Source of the DNA: Iris pallida
Taxonomy: Eukaryota > Streptophyta > Magnoliopsida > Asparagales > Iridaceae
NCBI GenBank assembly: GCA_029216955.1
Contig: JANAVB010010791.1
Location: 1,212,685-1,276,684, forward strand
Reading direction: 5' to 3'
Length of the DNA: 64,000 nt
Every line of letters begins with the position of its first letter. Position 1 is the stretch's first letter. Of the stretch, positions 23,447-32,350 are shown one piece after another. The position numbers and the translations under genes were made by a program. The notes beneath the pieces are model-generated. The model was not told where the DNA came from. It made no database searches and saw only the letters and a program-made list of their open reading frames with translations.

Positions 23447-23989
23447 CTACAAAAGACATAGAAGAATTAAAAGTTAGAAGTTTATCCCTTCAACCATGCG
23501 ACCTAGCCAAGACCTATATGGCATAGTGGCTTAAAGAACATGAGGCACATACTGTTGGGTCATATGTTCAGGTGGCGCAGTCCAGGGACACTTAGACCAC
23601 TCAATCAAAAAATTGGTGCTCATGCGGCTCAATCATAAGGCTCTCATGAGGCACTTATGCGGCTCAGTCACAAAGTATTCATGTAACTCAGTAATGAGGC
23701 ACTTATATGGCTTAGACTCGAAGTGCTCCAGCGGCTCGAGATATGAAACACCTATGCGGCAAAATTAGGAGACACTTATGCAGCACAACTATGCAGTATT
23801 TATGCAGATCAGTCCTGGGTTATTTATGCAGCGCTTATGCAACTCAGCTTGTACGGCCCTATCATAAAGAACACATGTGGTCCAACTGAATAGGGCACGC
23901 ATCAACCAAGTTTATTGCACAAAAAATGATATAGCACAAGCCTGGGCATAAAACATACGACATGGCCATCATCTTCCTACTGTCCTTAC
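23447..23989 (-). other. Intron 1 of the P antisense gene (543 bp)
   Basis: Donor AAAG|GTAAGG after HPPIK. The acceptor has a pyrimidine-rich tract ending TCTTTTGTAG|TA. Exon 1 ends in phase 1 (G) and exon 2 supplies TA, giving GTA and a continuous frame into NLSLAPSRELL. The intron body contains repeated ATGCGGCTCA-like motifs (23615-23850). Confidence 0.7.
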
Positions 23990-24176
23990 CTTTGATGGGA
24001 GGGTGCATGTCGGAATAAATGGAAAGGGAGTCAGCTGCTCTCGATGGAGAAGCAAGCCCCTTTCCTTTGGCCGCAGTCGACTTAGAAGCTTTTGGAGCCA
24101 TTAAAGACAGGAAGACAGGAAGACGAAGATAAAAGAGAAGAAGGTAAAAAAAAAAGTTTTCTCTTCAAAATAACCC

Positions 24177-24186
24177 CTATTTATAG
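24177..24186 (-). promoter_or_regulatory. TATA box for the P antisense gene
   Basis: Minus-strand CTATAAATAG, 76 bp upstream of the exon 1 ATG and inside the internal region rather than the LTR. It predicts a start near 24150 and a short leader. It supports transcription of the antisense gene from a dedicated promoter. Confidence 0.6.
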
Positions 24187-24529
24187 GATTTCCAAGAAGA
24201 GTGCCGCTTCGATTCTCGAGATCATTAAAGATAATGATGAAGTTTGGGGATTTTATCCCTAGTAACCATCGACTTTATCTCGAAAAGAGAACCCAAATCC
24301 AAAAATGAATCACGAAAATTAAATACAGCGGAGACAGCTAGCAGGCTCTCTGCGGCTCGAAGTGCCCCTGCGGCTCAAGATTTGATCTGCGGCTCAGGAT
24401 TTCCCTGCGACTCTCTGTAGTTCGAAAAAACTTCCTGCAAATTGAAGACTTCCTGCGACTTGACAGATTTTTTATGCTTCTTATTCAAAGTATTCCAAAT
24501 TTGTAATTTAAAAACTTTGAAGGGGATCT
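24187..24529. other. P region between antisense promoter and 3' LTR
   Basis: No gene. It contains a run of TGCGGCTC motifs (24345-24415) and ends in the purine tract GAAGGGGATCT (24519-24529) that primes plus-strand synthesis at the 3' LTR start. Confidence 0.6.
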
Positions 24530-25411
24530 TGTAGAAGCATAAAAAATATGGAGTTCATGCAGATTACAAATTGCCGCATAGGTACTTTGGACCAAACAGG
24601 TCCACATGAAGGAAAGTCGAATGAATGGTTCAATGACATATGCGGCCCGTCGACAAACAGCTGCAGAAGGAAGATATGCGGCCAAGAGGAGCAGTCCGAC
24701 TGATAAAGCTGACAAGTCCTAACAAAACTGACAAAAATGACAGTTCTGACACTTCGACAAAAAAGATAAGACGTGAGACGTCGCCCAAAAGCAGGGTTCG
24801 TACATCTTCATGTGGCCAGGAGTGTCATCTAAGCCGCATGAACCTTATACGGCTCAGACTTATACGGCCCCAAAATCTCCAATCTTCATGTAGCCAAGAG
24901 TAACTATGATCCAAGTTGCATGAGCTTTATGCGGCCAAAATATATATCAAAGACTGAGAAAACTTTGCAGCCCCCCGCAACAGGACACGTGGCAATCTGA
25001 CCAAGTCCCTAACTACCCAGATTTGCTACAATAAAATTCTAACAAATCGACAGATGGCAGCCAAAGAGCGGGTCTTCGCATGCTAATCAGCCACATGGCC
25101 GCAGGCTGTCTATGCGATCCAACATACATTCTATTATAAATAGCAGGGTGCCACTCCCCTGCAAAAGACTGGCGACCTTCAAGAAAAAAGCAATTTCTTC
25201 ACTAGCTAGAGACTGCATCAGATAGTCCACGGAGTAAGGCAGAGTTGATAGCACTTTCTCGAGCCTCCACCGTCACCCCCCAGAATCAAAACTAAACAAT
25301 TGTACTTAGATTGTTTCCTATGATTTCTTTTTAGGCTCTTCTTTGTACAAGCGAGTTTGCAATCAATTTCAGTGTTCTGTAATACATGTCTTTGATTTTT
25401 TGTAGCAAACA
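24530..25411 (+). repeat. 3' LTR of element P (882 bp)
   Basis: Starts TGTAGAAGCATAAAAAATATG and ends GTAGCAAACA. It matches the 5' LTR throughout, with scattered transitions. TATA at 25135-25143. The AAAAT target duplication follows at 25412-25416. Confidence 0.9.
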
Positions 25412-25678
25412 AAAATGTTATACAAACTTTTTGTATATTAAATGAATAAAAGAGTATAATCAATTCCTAAACAGGAGATCCAAGTACAACATTTTCTGGA
25501 GAAGTATGACGGTGGAGATCGAGCACTGCAGCGGCTCCTCTACTCCGTTGACGATCTGACGACGAGTTGAACTTGCTCTAGCTTTCTGGTGCTTGTGATT
25601 GGAACTCTGGGGTTGCCAATCAAGAGGATGCCGAATTTGTGAAGATTTTGAAGCCACCTTATTGAAGGAAAACTCCTT

Positions 25679-25688
25679 CTATTTATAG
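25679..25688 (-). promoter_or_regulatory. Sense TATA box of LTR-b
   Basis: CTATAAATAG on the minus strand, about 280 bp before the reconstructed LTR end. The same place in LTR-c (29774-29783) reads CTACAAATAG, a decayed box. Confidence 0.65.
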
Positions 25689-26204
25689 GGAAGCACATAT
25701 ACGATGTGCATAAGGATTGTGCAGGAACACTGTACGTAGAGATATGAAAGAATCTCGAAGTTGTACGGTGAAGGCTGCTGCTGAACTGACACGTGGCAGA
25801 CGCTGGAATTCTCTTTTATCAAGATCTTAGGGGGAATTATCAACATTACCGAATAAACGACACGTGGCATGTGTTTACTGTTGATCGGATGAACCTAAGC
25901 AGATTCTGTTCCTATCACTGAAGTTGAATTTCGTCTTATCTTAGGGGGCCATTGGTTTAAACAAACCGATTGGATATGGACCTCGTCTATAAGAACAAAT
26001 TCCTTCCTTATCTGTGGTTTAAACAAACTAATAGGATATTGCTCTTATCAACAGAATCAAACTCTATCCTATCTTAAGAGCAGTGATTTTTAAACAAACC
26101 AATCTGAAAAAGACATAAACACACGTCTGACTACATGGAACCATGTCACCCCGTAGGACTGTACTTCTATACGAGCTGTGCTTCTGGCGAGACTTTGAGA
26201 TCAC

Positions 26205-26535
26205 TGTACTTCGGGTGATAAGTAGACTGTGCTTCAAGCGACGGAGTCACTACACTTTTAGAGTGATGAGTGGACAAGTGCTCCAGGCGACGGAGTCACT
26301 GTTCTTTTAGACGACGAGTGGACAAGTGTTTCAGGCAACGGAGTCACTGTACTTTTAGAGCGACGAGTGGACAAGTGCTTCAGGCAATGAAATTACTACG
26401 TTTTTAGAGCGACGAGTGGACAAGTGCTTTGGGCAATAGAGTCACTGCATTTTTAGAGCGACGAGTGGACAAGTGCTTCAGGCAATGGAGTCAACGCACT
26501 TTTAAGTGACGAGTGGACTTGTGCATTAGGCAACA
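26205..26535 (-). repeat. Minisatellite in LTR-b (about 49 bp unit)
   Basis: About six units built on GACGAGTGGACAAGTGCTTC followed by AGGCAATGGAGTCACTGC and CTTTTAGAG. It lies in the U3 part of the LTR, upstream of the sense TATA. LTR-c has a related array with a different unit sequence (30310-30720). Confidence 0.8.
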
Positions 26536-26896
26536 AAGTATCAGATAAAGGAGCCTTTTAACGGGCTGAACTTTTGGATGGGATGGAGGGCACTGTGCTT
26601 CTGAGTTAAAGTGAGGGTACAGTGGAAGGAATGAACCGGCTGCGCTTCTGAGTCGAAGGAACTAGTTTATGTCGAAGTCATAAGAGCAATTAATGACTTC
26701 TCTTTTGATGGACGAGTCGGTTATCCTCTTCTTTAACTACCGCCACCATTTGGGAAATTCAAGAAGTCTGTGGCCTTGAATTCAGTCGAATGAACCTATT
26801 AAATGAGATTCATTGTGCCGAGTCTTAGGTTCATCCCATTAATTTGGGAGTCTTTGACCAACGACCACATGGCATGCGGGTTGGACCACACTTACC

Positions 26897-26906
26897 CTAT
26901 ATAAAG
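26897..26906 (+). promoter_or_regulatory. Antisense TATA box in LTR-b
   Basis: CTATATAAAG on the plus strand, opposite to the element. It is preceded by TTGGACCACACT and followed by GGGAAGCTTTTCTGA. The same block is kept in LTR-c at 30939-30948. In a 3' LTR it would point toward the antisense ORF. Confidence 0.45.
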
Positions 26907-27557
26907 GGAAGCTTTTCTGAAGGGTTGTGTCTTTTGTCTTTTAATATTTCCACCGTCATGCTCGATCCCGACTTAGCTTTGAACGGCCATTGGCCTTGCA
27001 CAAGTCGACTGTTGGTTGTGGATCCCTTCGTCTAAAGAAGATGTGTCTTTGTAGAAGAACTGGTGCTGAGTTTTGAGATGCACTTGAACATTTAGCGTAA
27101 GGAGTTCAAACCTGAACAATATCTTAGAGGTCTTCGAGATCCAGGCTTCCGGGTTTCGATTGATTGCCAATCCAAAGGGCCACAGGTTGTACTTTGCCCT
27201 GCTTAATAGCGGTGGTACACCCTGTGCTGTGGGCTGAGTTCTTACTCGGGCTAATAGTTGCTTCAGGGAGTGGCTCGCTCTGACGAGGAAGTGCTGTGTG
27301 TCTGGAGGGCTGCGTGCGTATTGAAGATTAACCCCCTTGTAGACTTCTTTTAGATGTTATGTAATCATGAAGAATTTGTAATAGCTCTTTTGTAGACATG
27401 ATTTTAATAAAGAACTGTTTATACACCACTTTTGTTTGTCGGTGTGACTTTAGTTGTGTATCTGCACTTTTGGGGTACCTGTACTTTTGTGAAGCCATGT
27501 GTAGTGAGAACGCCACCTACGTTTTTGATATGTCTGCACTTTTTTTATGCTTCTACA

Positions 27558-27905
27558 ATGAGGACTCTGAGGGGATTGACTCGGGAGATGACGTGGATCG
27601 TCTGTCCAGCCACATAATGGCACGTCTTTTGAATGGCGAAGAGTAGAGCGAGACACTCCTTCTCCACAGGATTATACCAATGTTCGACATCAATCATAGT
27701 CCTGCTAAGATAGTAGGTTGCATGTTCGTGGCCTTTGTTGCTTCTCTGGGCTAGCAAAGCACCAAGAGAATGATCCATAGCTAGGACGTATAGCAGAAAG
27801 GGCCTTTCCATGACCGGCGCTACCAGTATTGACTGACTGGTGAGGTACATCTTGATGTCGTCGAACGTGCATTGACACTCTTCGGTCCAGACATAAGAAA
27901 CCTCT
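27558..27905 (-). pseudogene. RT-end/RNase H fragment of element B
   Basis: The minus-strand reading has VSYVWTEECQCTFDDIK, RPFLLYVLAMDHSLGALL and NPVEKECLALLFAIQK, matching A at about 6625-6960 but closer to the family consensus (intact NPVEKECLAL). Its left edge is exactly the LTR-b terminus. Its right edge is fused to gag. Confidence 0.8.
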
Positions 27906-29495
27906 AGTTTTTTGGCTGCTTGTGCCCACGGAGGCATATGTATCATACAATCCTTCATTGACTTGGAATGAGGGATTGTCATTAATGGTAGCGGGTTGGC
28001 TACCCCCAGCTAATGTTGCAGCTGAAGCGATATCCCCTTGCGGTAAGGATCCAGATTTGTCGTACGTATGTTGGAACACACCCGTACTGGGCACCGTCAT
28101 CTTGCTACCCCCATGTCGGCCCTTGGATTTGTTGGCCGAAGCGGGAGGATTCTTGGAAAGCTTCTTGAGAGAGGGAGACCCTCGTGCCGCGTTGCATAAA
28201 GCAACATGGAGTTCATCTTCTTCTTCACTCGACGATCCTTCGTCGAGACTCTGATGTACAGACGCCATCGATCACAGTCTTTGGAAGACGGACCGCCTCT
28301 TCGGTGGCGATGTGGCTATTTGGCAATAGCAACAGTTGATGGTGATCCTAGTACAGGTGTGCCTTGGTTTAGACACGTCCTGCGTCACGGACTCCTTCCT
28401 CGCTTTACGCTTATGGGAAATCATCTTGCGTAGATCCGAGGTCATCGCTTCTACACTCTTTTCGTGCGTGTAGGGAGGCCATACGCAAGAATGAGGATAT
28501 GAAGGTTGCTTCTCTCTTCTCAGTTCCTGCACATGAGGTACGCTTAGGTCCTGGGGGGCAGACTCACTCCATGCTTACAGCAATGCTGCCCGCAAGAGTC
28601 TATCTCCACAGTATGTACCCCCTGTCTTGAATCGTGTGCATGAGTGCTCAAGTGACAACGAGGTTTTACCGGTCGAGGCATCAAAGCACTCAAACCAGTT
28701 TTGTATAGCTTTCCATCGGCTGCGCATATGACTGTCAATGCGGGCCTTTGGTCAGCTGTTGGCATAGCACATTAATCACGCAAGGCGTGTGCTGTCTTAG
28801 ATTTCTTTCTGCTACCCCTAGAAGGTGCATAGTATTCAGAGTCCAACTGAGTGGTCGGTATAGCACTTTGGTTGTGCAAGGCATGTGTTGTCTTAGATTT
28901 CTTCGTGTCATCCCGGGAAGGTGCATGGCATTCAGAATCCAATATGATTATCGGCGTAGCACATTGTTCGCACAGGGCATGTGCTGTCTTGGGTCTCTTC
29001 ACGTTACCCTTAGAAGGTGTGTAATAGTCAGACTCTAACATAGCCTTACCCGATGGGTAGGCAATTATGTCAAAGACAGAAGTTCTCGCTTGTGCAGCTG
29101 TCTTCGTGCGTGGGTGTGCGACTGCGCACTTCCTCCGGCGATGTGGCTTCGTCAGGCCTGCCACAGGGGAGCCGCACTCCTCGCTGCGCCTTTTCGACGC
29201 GGGGACTGAACGAGGCGACATGGCAGCAGCAATTGAAGTCTTCTTCGGGGCTTCACCGTTTAGGGGTTCTGGAGCACAGTCCCCTTCATCGTGCTACTCG
29301 TCGTAGTAGCCTTCGGCACGCAGGTATACCGAGTCTTCTTCGGTTTTACGAACCGCTTCGAAGGACTCGACTTCTCTTCAGAGAGGAGATCTTCAAAAGC
29401 TTATTGGTCGAAACATACGACCAACATCTTTTAAGAAGATACCAGCAAGTTGTCATCAGATTGCGTCACCACCTTCTCGTTGGAGGAGAAGGAAG
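27906..29495 (-). pseudogene. Gag N-terminal half of element B, fused to RT
   Basis: The minus-strand sequence is homologous to A gag 11590-13037: a FDQQAFE-type start (near 29400), SVFDIIAYPSGKAML, three copies of the LDSExxxPSRxxxKKSKxxHA repeat (28772-29045), CTRITINCCYCQ with KRRSVFQRL, then SSEEEDELHVALCN. It joins the RT fragment near 27905 out of frame. About 4.6 kb that exists in A (gag core to RT) is missing. Confidence 0.7.
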
Positions 29496-29513
29496 TCTCC
29501 AGCAGAGTCGCCA
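29496..29513 (-). other. Primer-binding site of element B
   Basis: Minus-strand TGGCGACTCTGCTGGAGA, a few bases from the LTR-c end at 29517. tRNA-Arg type with one change. Confidence 0.75.
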
Positions 29514-30309
29514 TCTTGTTTACCATGACAAAAAGTTGAATGAACTTTTGTATTCAAACGTGTAAAAAGTACAAGAAGAACTCCTGAACAGGAGATTTAA
29601 GTACAAGAACTTCTGAAAAAGTGTGACGGTGGAGATCGAGCACTACATCGGATCCTTTACTCCGTTGACGATCTGACGATGAGTTGAACTTGCTCTGACT
29701 TTCTGGTACTCGTGAATGGAACTCTGGGTTACAATCAGGAAATTGCTGACCTTTTTAATGAAGGAGAACTCCTTCTATTTGTAGGCCTTGTATATATACG
29801 ATGTGCTTGAGATTTGTTGGACATACAGGAGCGCTGCACGTTGAGATGTGAGAGAATCTATTATCTTTTCATGGTGAGGGCTGCTGCTGAGCAGACATGT
29901 GGCGGACGTTGAGATTCTCTTCTATCAAGATCTCGGGTGGTTATTAGCATAACCGAATAGACGGTACGTGGTGTGCATCTATTGCTCGAGACTTTTTGCT
30001 CAGATGAAGCCGATTGGGTTTGGCTCATATCCAAATAGTCGGGTTTTGTCTCTATCTTTGGGACAACGATTTAGACAAATCGATTGGATATTGCCCTTAT
30101 CAATAGAACCAAATTCCGTTCTTATCTTTGGAGCAATGGTTTAAACAAAACTGATTGGATATTGCTCCTATCAACAGAACTAAACTATGTTCTTATCTTT
30201 GGAGCGGTGGTTTAAACAAATCAGTTGGGTAATATCTGAAAAGATATAGGTCTCAGACTGGCCACGTGGAACTATGCTACCTCATAGGATTGCGCATCTA
30301 TGCGAGCTG

Positions 30310-30720
30310 CGCTTCTAGTGAGGCTTCAATATCACTACGCTTTTGGGCGATGAGGAGACTGTCTTTTGAAGACGATGGAGTCACTGCGCTTTTGGGCGAC
30401 GAGGAGACTGTGTTTCGAAGACGACGGAGTCAATGAACTTTTGGGCGACAAGGAGACTGTATTTCGAAGACGACAGAGTCACTACGCTTTTGGGCGACGA
30501 AGAGACTGTGTTTCGAAGACGACGGAGTAACTGCGCTTTTGGGCGACGAGGAGACTATGTTTTGAAGATGACAAAGTCACTGCACTTTTGGGCAACGAGG
30601 AGACTGTATTTCGAAGACGACAGAGTCACTGCACTTTTGGGTGACGAGGAGACTATTTTTTCAAAGACAACTGAGTCACTACGCTTTTGGGCGACGAGGA
30701 TACTGTTGGTGGGGTTCTGT
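30310..30720 (-). repeat. Minisatellite in LTR-c (about 49 bp unit)
   Basis: About eight units of the form GGGCGACGAGGAGACTGTG, TTTCGAAGACGACGGAGTCA, CTGCGCTTTT. A plus-strand open frame across it (FWATRRLYFEDDRVT) is a by-product of a period divisible with few stops, not a gene. Confidence 0.8.
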
Positions 30721-30938
30721 GAAGCCATTGCACTTTTACGAAATCCTTTTGTGTCTGCTAAGTCAACGTATCTTTAATTGCTGTCGTCTTTTGGGGAATT
30801 CAAGGAGTTTGTGGCCTAGGATTCAATCAAATTAACCTATTGAATAAGATTCATTGTGCTGAGTCCTAGGTTCATCCTATTAATTTGGGGGGCTTTGACC
30901 GATTGGGATGTGGCGTTTGGCGTTGGACCACACTCAGC

Positions 30939-30948
30939 CTATATAAAG
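30939..30948 (+). promoter_or_regulatory. Antisense TATA box in LTR-c
   Basis: CTATATAAAG, with the same flanks as the LTR-b copy. It is kept although the sense TATA of this LTR has decayed. Confidence 0.45.
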
Positions 30949-31663
30949 GGAAGCTTTTCTGAGGAGCTACGTTTGTTGTCTCTTAGCATTCTCGCAGTCA
31001 TGCTCGATCCTGACTTAGCTTCAAATGGCCGTTGGCCTTGCACAAGTTGACTGTTGGTTGTGGATCTCTTTGTTCAAAGAAGTTGTGTCATTATAGAAGA
31101 ATAACTATTGGATTTTGAGATGCACTTGAGCGTTTGGCATAAGGAGTTCGAACTTGAATAACAACTTGGAGGTCTTCAAGGTCCAAGCTACCGGGTTTGG
31201 ATTTATTGCCAACCCGAAGAGCCACAGGTTGTGCTCTGCCCTGCTCAAAAGCTGCAGTAGTGTTGCGAGCAGGAGCTACATTCTTGCTCGGGCCAATAGC
31301 TGCTTCATTAGCCATATTGGATTTCCTTCACGCATGGCTAGGAAGTGGCTTGCTCTGATGAGGAAGTGCTTCGCTCTGACACTACTGCGCATTTGGGGGA
31401 CTGCTCACTTTCTGAAGACTGCACACTTGTAGACTTGAGATGTTTAGCCTTTATATGTAATCATGAAGAACTTGTAATAGATTTTTGTAGACATGATTTT
31501 AATAAAGATTTTTTCTTTATGTACTGTCTTTGTATGTCTCCTGTGATTTGTCATTATCTGCGCTTTTGAGCAACTGCGCTTTTGTGAAGTTATATGTAGC
31601 GACTGTTGTCACCTGCGCTTCCGTGATTGCTGTATTTTATTTTTCATGCCTCTACACCCGCTA

Positions 31664-31753
31664 GAGCCCTGTCCCTCCTGCACCATTGGATCGAACAGGC
31701 TGCGTGGGCCCCCGTGTGCGCGCTCGATCCAACGGTCGAGGGAGACAGGGCTC
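31664..31753. repeat. Fold-back sequence next to LTR-c
   Basis: Arms of 30 bp: 31664-31693 (GAGCCCTGTCCCTCC...GGATCGA) and 31724-31753 (TCGATCCAACGG...CAGGGCTC). They pair with few mismatches around a GC-rich 30-bp loop. It could be a fold-back MITE remnant. Confidence 0.6.
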
Positions 31754-31782
31754 CGCTGGCATGGCTTCCGACTCCATCCCAA

Positions 31783-31914
<132 letters not shown>

Positions 31915-32090
31915 CGTGTTATCCGGTGTTGAGTTGTTCCACCCAAGGGGTCGGTGTCCAGGAAATGCTACTGAGGGTTGCTCCAGGTGTATATTATTAA
32001 ATTATCAAAAAATTGGAGGTCGAAATACAAAGGAGATTTTGTCAAATTTTTAAAATTTCGGGAGTTACCAAAATTGCGAAACCCAACAAT

Positions 32091-32093
<3 letters not shown>

Positions 32094-32178
<85 letters not shown>
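32094..32178. repeat. AT microsatellite left of SINE-like unit
   Basis: About 85 bp of AT repeats directly abutting the tRNA-like sequence at 32179. Confidence 0.95.
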
Positions 32179-32179
<1 letters not shown>

Positions 32180-32284
32180 CAAATGACCTCTAGCCTAGTG
32201 GTTAAGAGAGATGCATGCGACCCAAGTGGTCGGGAGTTCGAGCCTCAGTGGAGGCGAGTTCGCCACAAGTACCCATTGCTTCAA

Positions 32285-32292
<8 letters not shown>
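32179..32292 (+). mobile_element. tRNA-derived SINE-like fragment
   Basis: Contains a Pol III A box (TAGCCTAGTGGT, 32191-32202) and a B box (GTTCGAGCC, 32236-32244) at suitable spacing, then a short body and an A-rich tail (32282-32293) running into AT repeats. This is the head of a plant tRNA-related SINE. Target duplications cannot be seen because AT arrays flank both sides. Confidence 0.6.

Positions 32293-32349
<57 letters not shown>
32293..32349. repeat. AT microsatellite right of SINE-like unit
   Basis: AT array growing out of the SINE-like A tail. Confidence 0.95.

Positions 32350-32350
<1 letters not shown>

Larger units (their letters stand above)
19499..24101 (-). pseudogene. Antisense spliced gene of element P (PMD-like plus coiled coil)
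   Basis: A minus-strand gene in the 3' half of P. Exon 1 (24101-23990) starts MAPKASKSTAAKGKGLAS. Intron 1 is 23989-23447. Exon 2 (23446-21089) encodes a large globular region with MNAKLFIALLEMYNC, LSLHEMHDVSKLSWG, YEKYTPTNEEFEELERRFLG and a basic Lys/Arg tract (KLEKKRKKSKKRKR, likely nuclear). Intron 2 is 21088-21012. The last exon (20304-19499) is a coiled coil (EEEIFLTREETITRDMAET). Damage: a TGA at 23078, frameshifts near 22200 and 21880, and two TGA codons in exon 3. The globular part recalls plant mobile domain proteins, but that is from memory. Antisense extra ORFs are known in Tat elements. Confidence 0.7.
13077..25411 (+). mobile_element. Non-autonomous gag-pro gypsy element P (12.3 kb)
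   Basis: A complete LTR element of 12,335 bp with a perfect 5-bp target duplication AAAAT (13072-13076 and 25412-25416). LTRs are 884 and 882 bp with TG...CA ends. A tRNA-Arg-type PBS follows the 5' LTR and a purine tract (GAAGGGGATCT) precedes the 3' LTR. The plus strand encodes gag and protease, each broken by stops. No RT, RNase H or integrase motif is found before an AT microsatellite and hairpin repeats. The minus strand of the 3' half encodes a large spliced gene. The lack of pol implies mobilisation in trans, plausibly by an A-like relative that shares the PBS type, the LTR start TGTAGAAGCAT and gag modules. Confidence 0.85.
517..27557 (-). mobile_element. Gypsy (Tat-like) element A, interrupted by P
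   Basis: This minus-strand Ty3/gypsy element is bounded by LTR-a on the left and LTR-b on the right. PBS, gag, protease, RT, RNase H and integrase occur in that order, followed by tandem repeats, an antisense ORF and a polypurine tract. The dual RNase H, tRNA-Arg primer site and antisense ORF point to the Tat lineage. All coding parts carry stops or frameshifts. The two LTRs differ in length (935 versus 2159 bp), so they are not an original pair unless one was remodelled. P (13077-25411) splits LTR-b. Confidence 0.75.
25417..27557 (-). repeat. LTR-b, main part (2.16 kb LTR)
   Basis: The minus-strand LTR starts TGTAGAAGCATAAAAAAAG at 27557. With the 18 bp at 13059-13076 it totals 2,159 bp. 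It serves as 5' LTR for A (PBS at 13038) and abuts an RNase H fragment of B on the right with no polypurine tract between. It contains a sense TATA (25679-25688), a 49-bp minisatellite (26205-26530) and a plus-strand TATA (26897-26906). Confidence 0.85.
29517..31656 (-). repeat. LTR-c (2.14 kb), right end of the gypsy array
   Basis: The minus-strand LTR starts TGTAGAGGCATGAAAAAT at 31656 and ends CA at 29517, with a PBS on the left. It is alignable end to end with LTR-b but visibly more diverged than LTR-a is from LTR-b at the first 230 bp. It contains the decayed sense TATA, a minisatellite and the plus-strand TATA. Confidence 0.85.

Noticed and set aside
30433..30777. Open frame with repeated FWATRRLYFEDDRVT units
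   Set aside because: It lies wholly in the LTR-c minisatellite. The protein repeat mirrors the DNA repeat, and LTR-b at the same place has no such frame.
32191..32244. Functional tRNA gene
   Set aside because: Only A and B box similarity. No acceptor stem pairing or anticodon arm can be drawn, and there is an A-rich tail.
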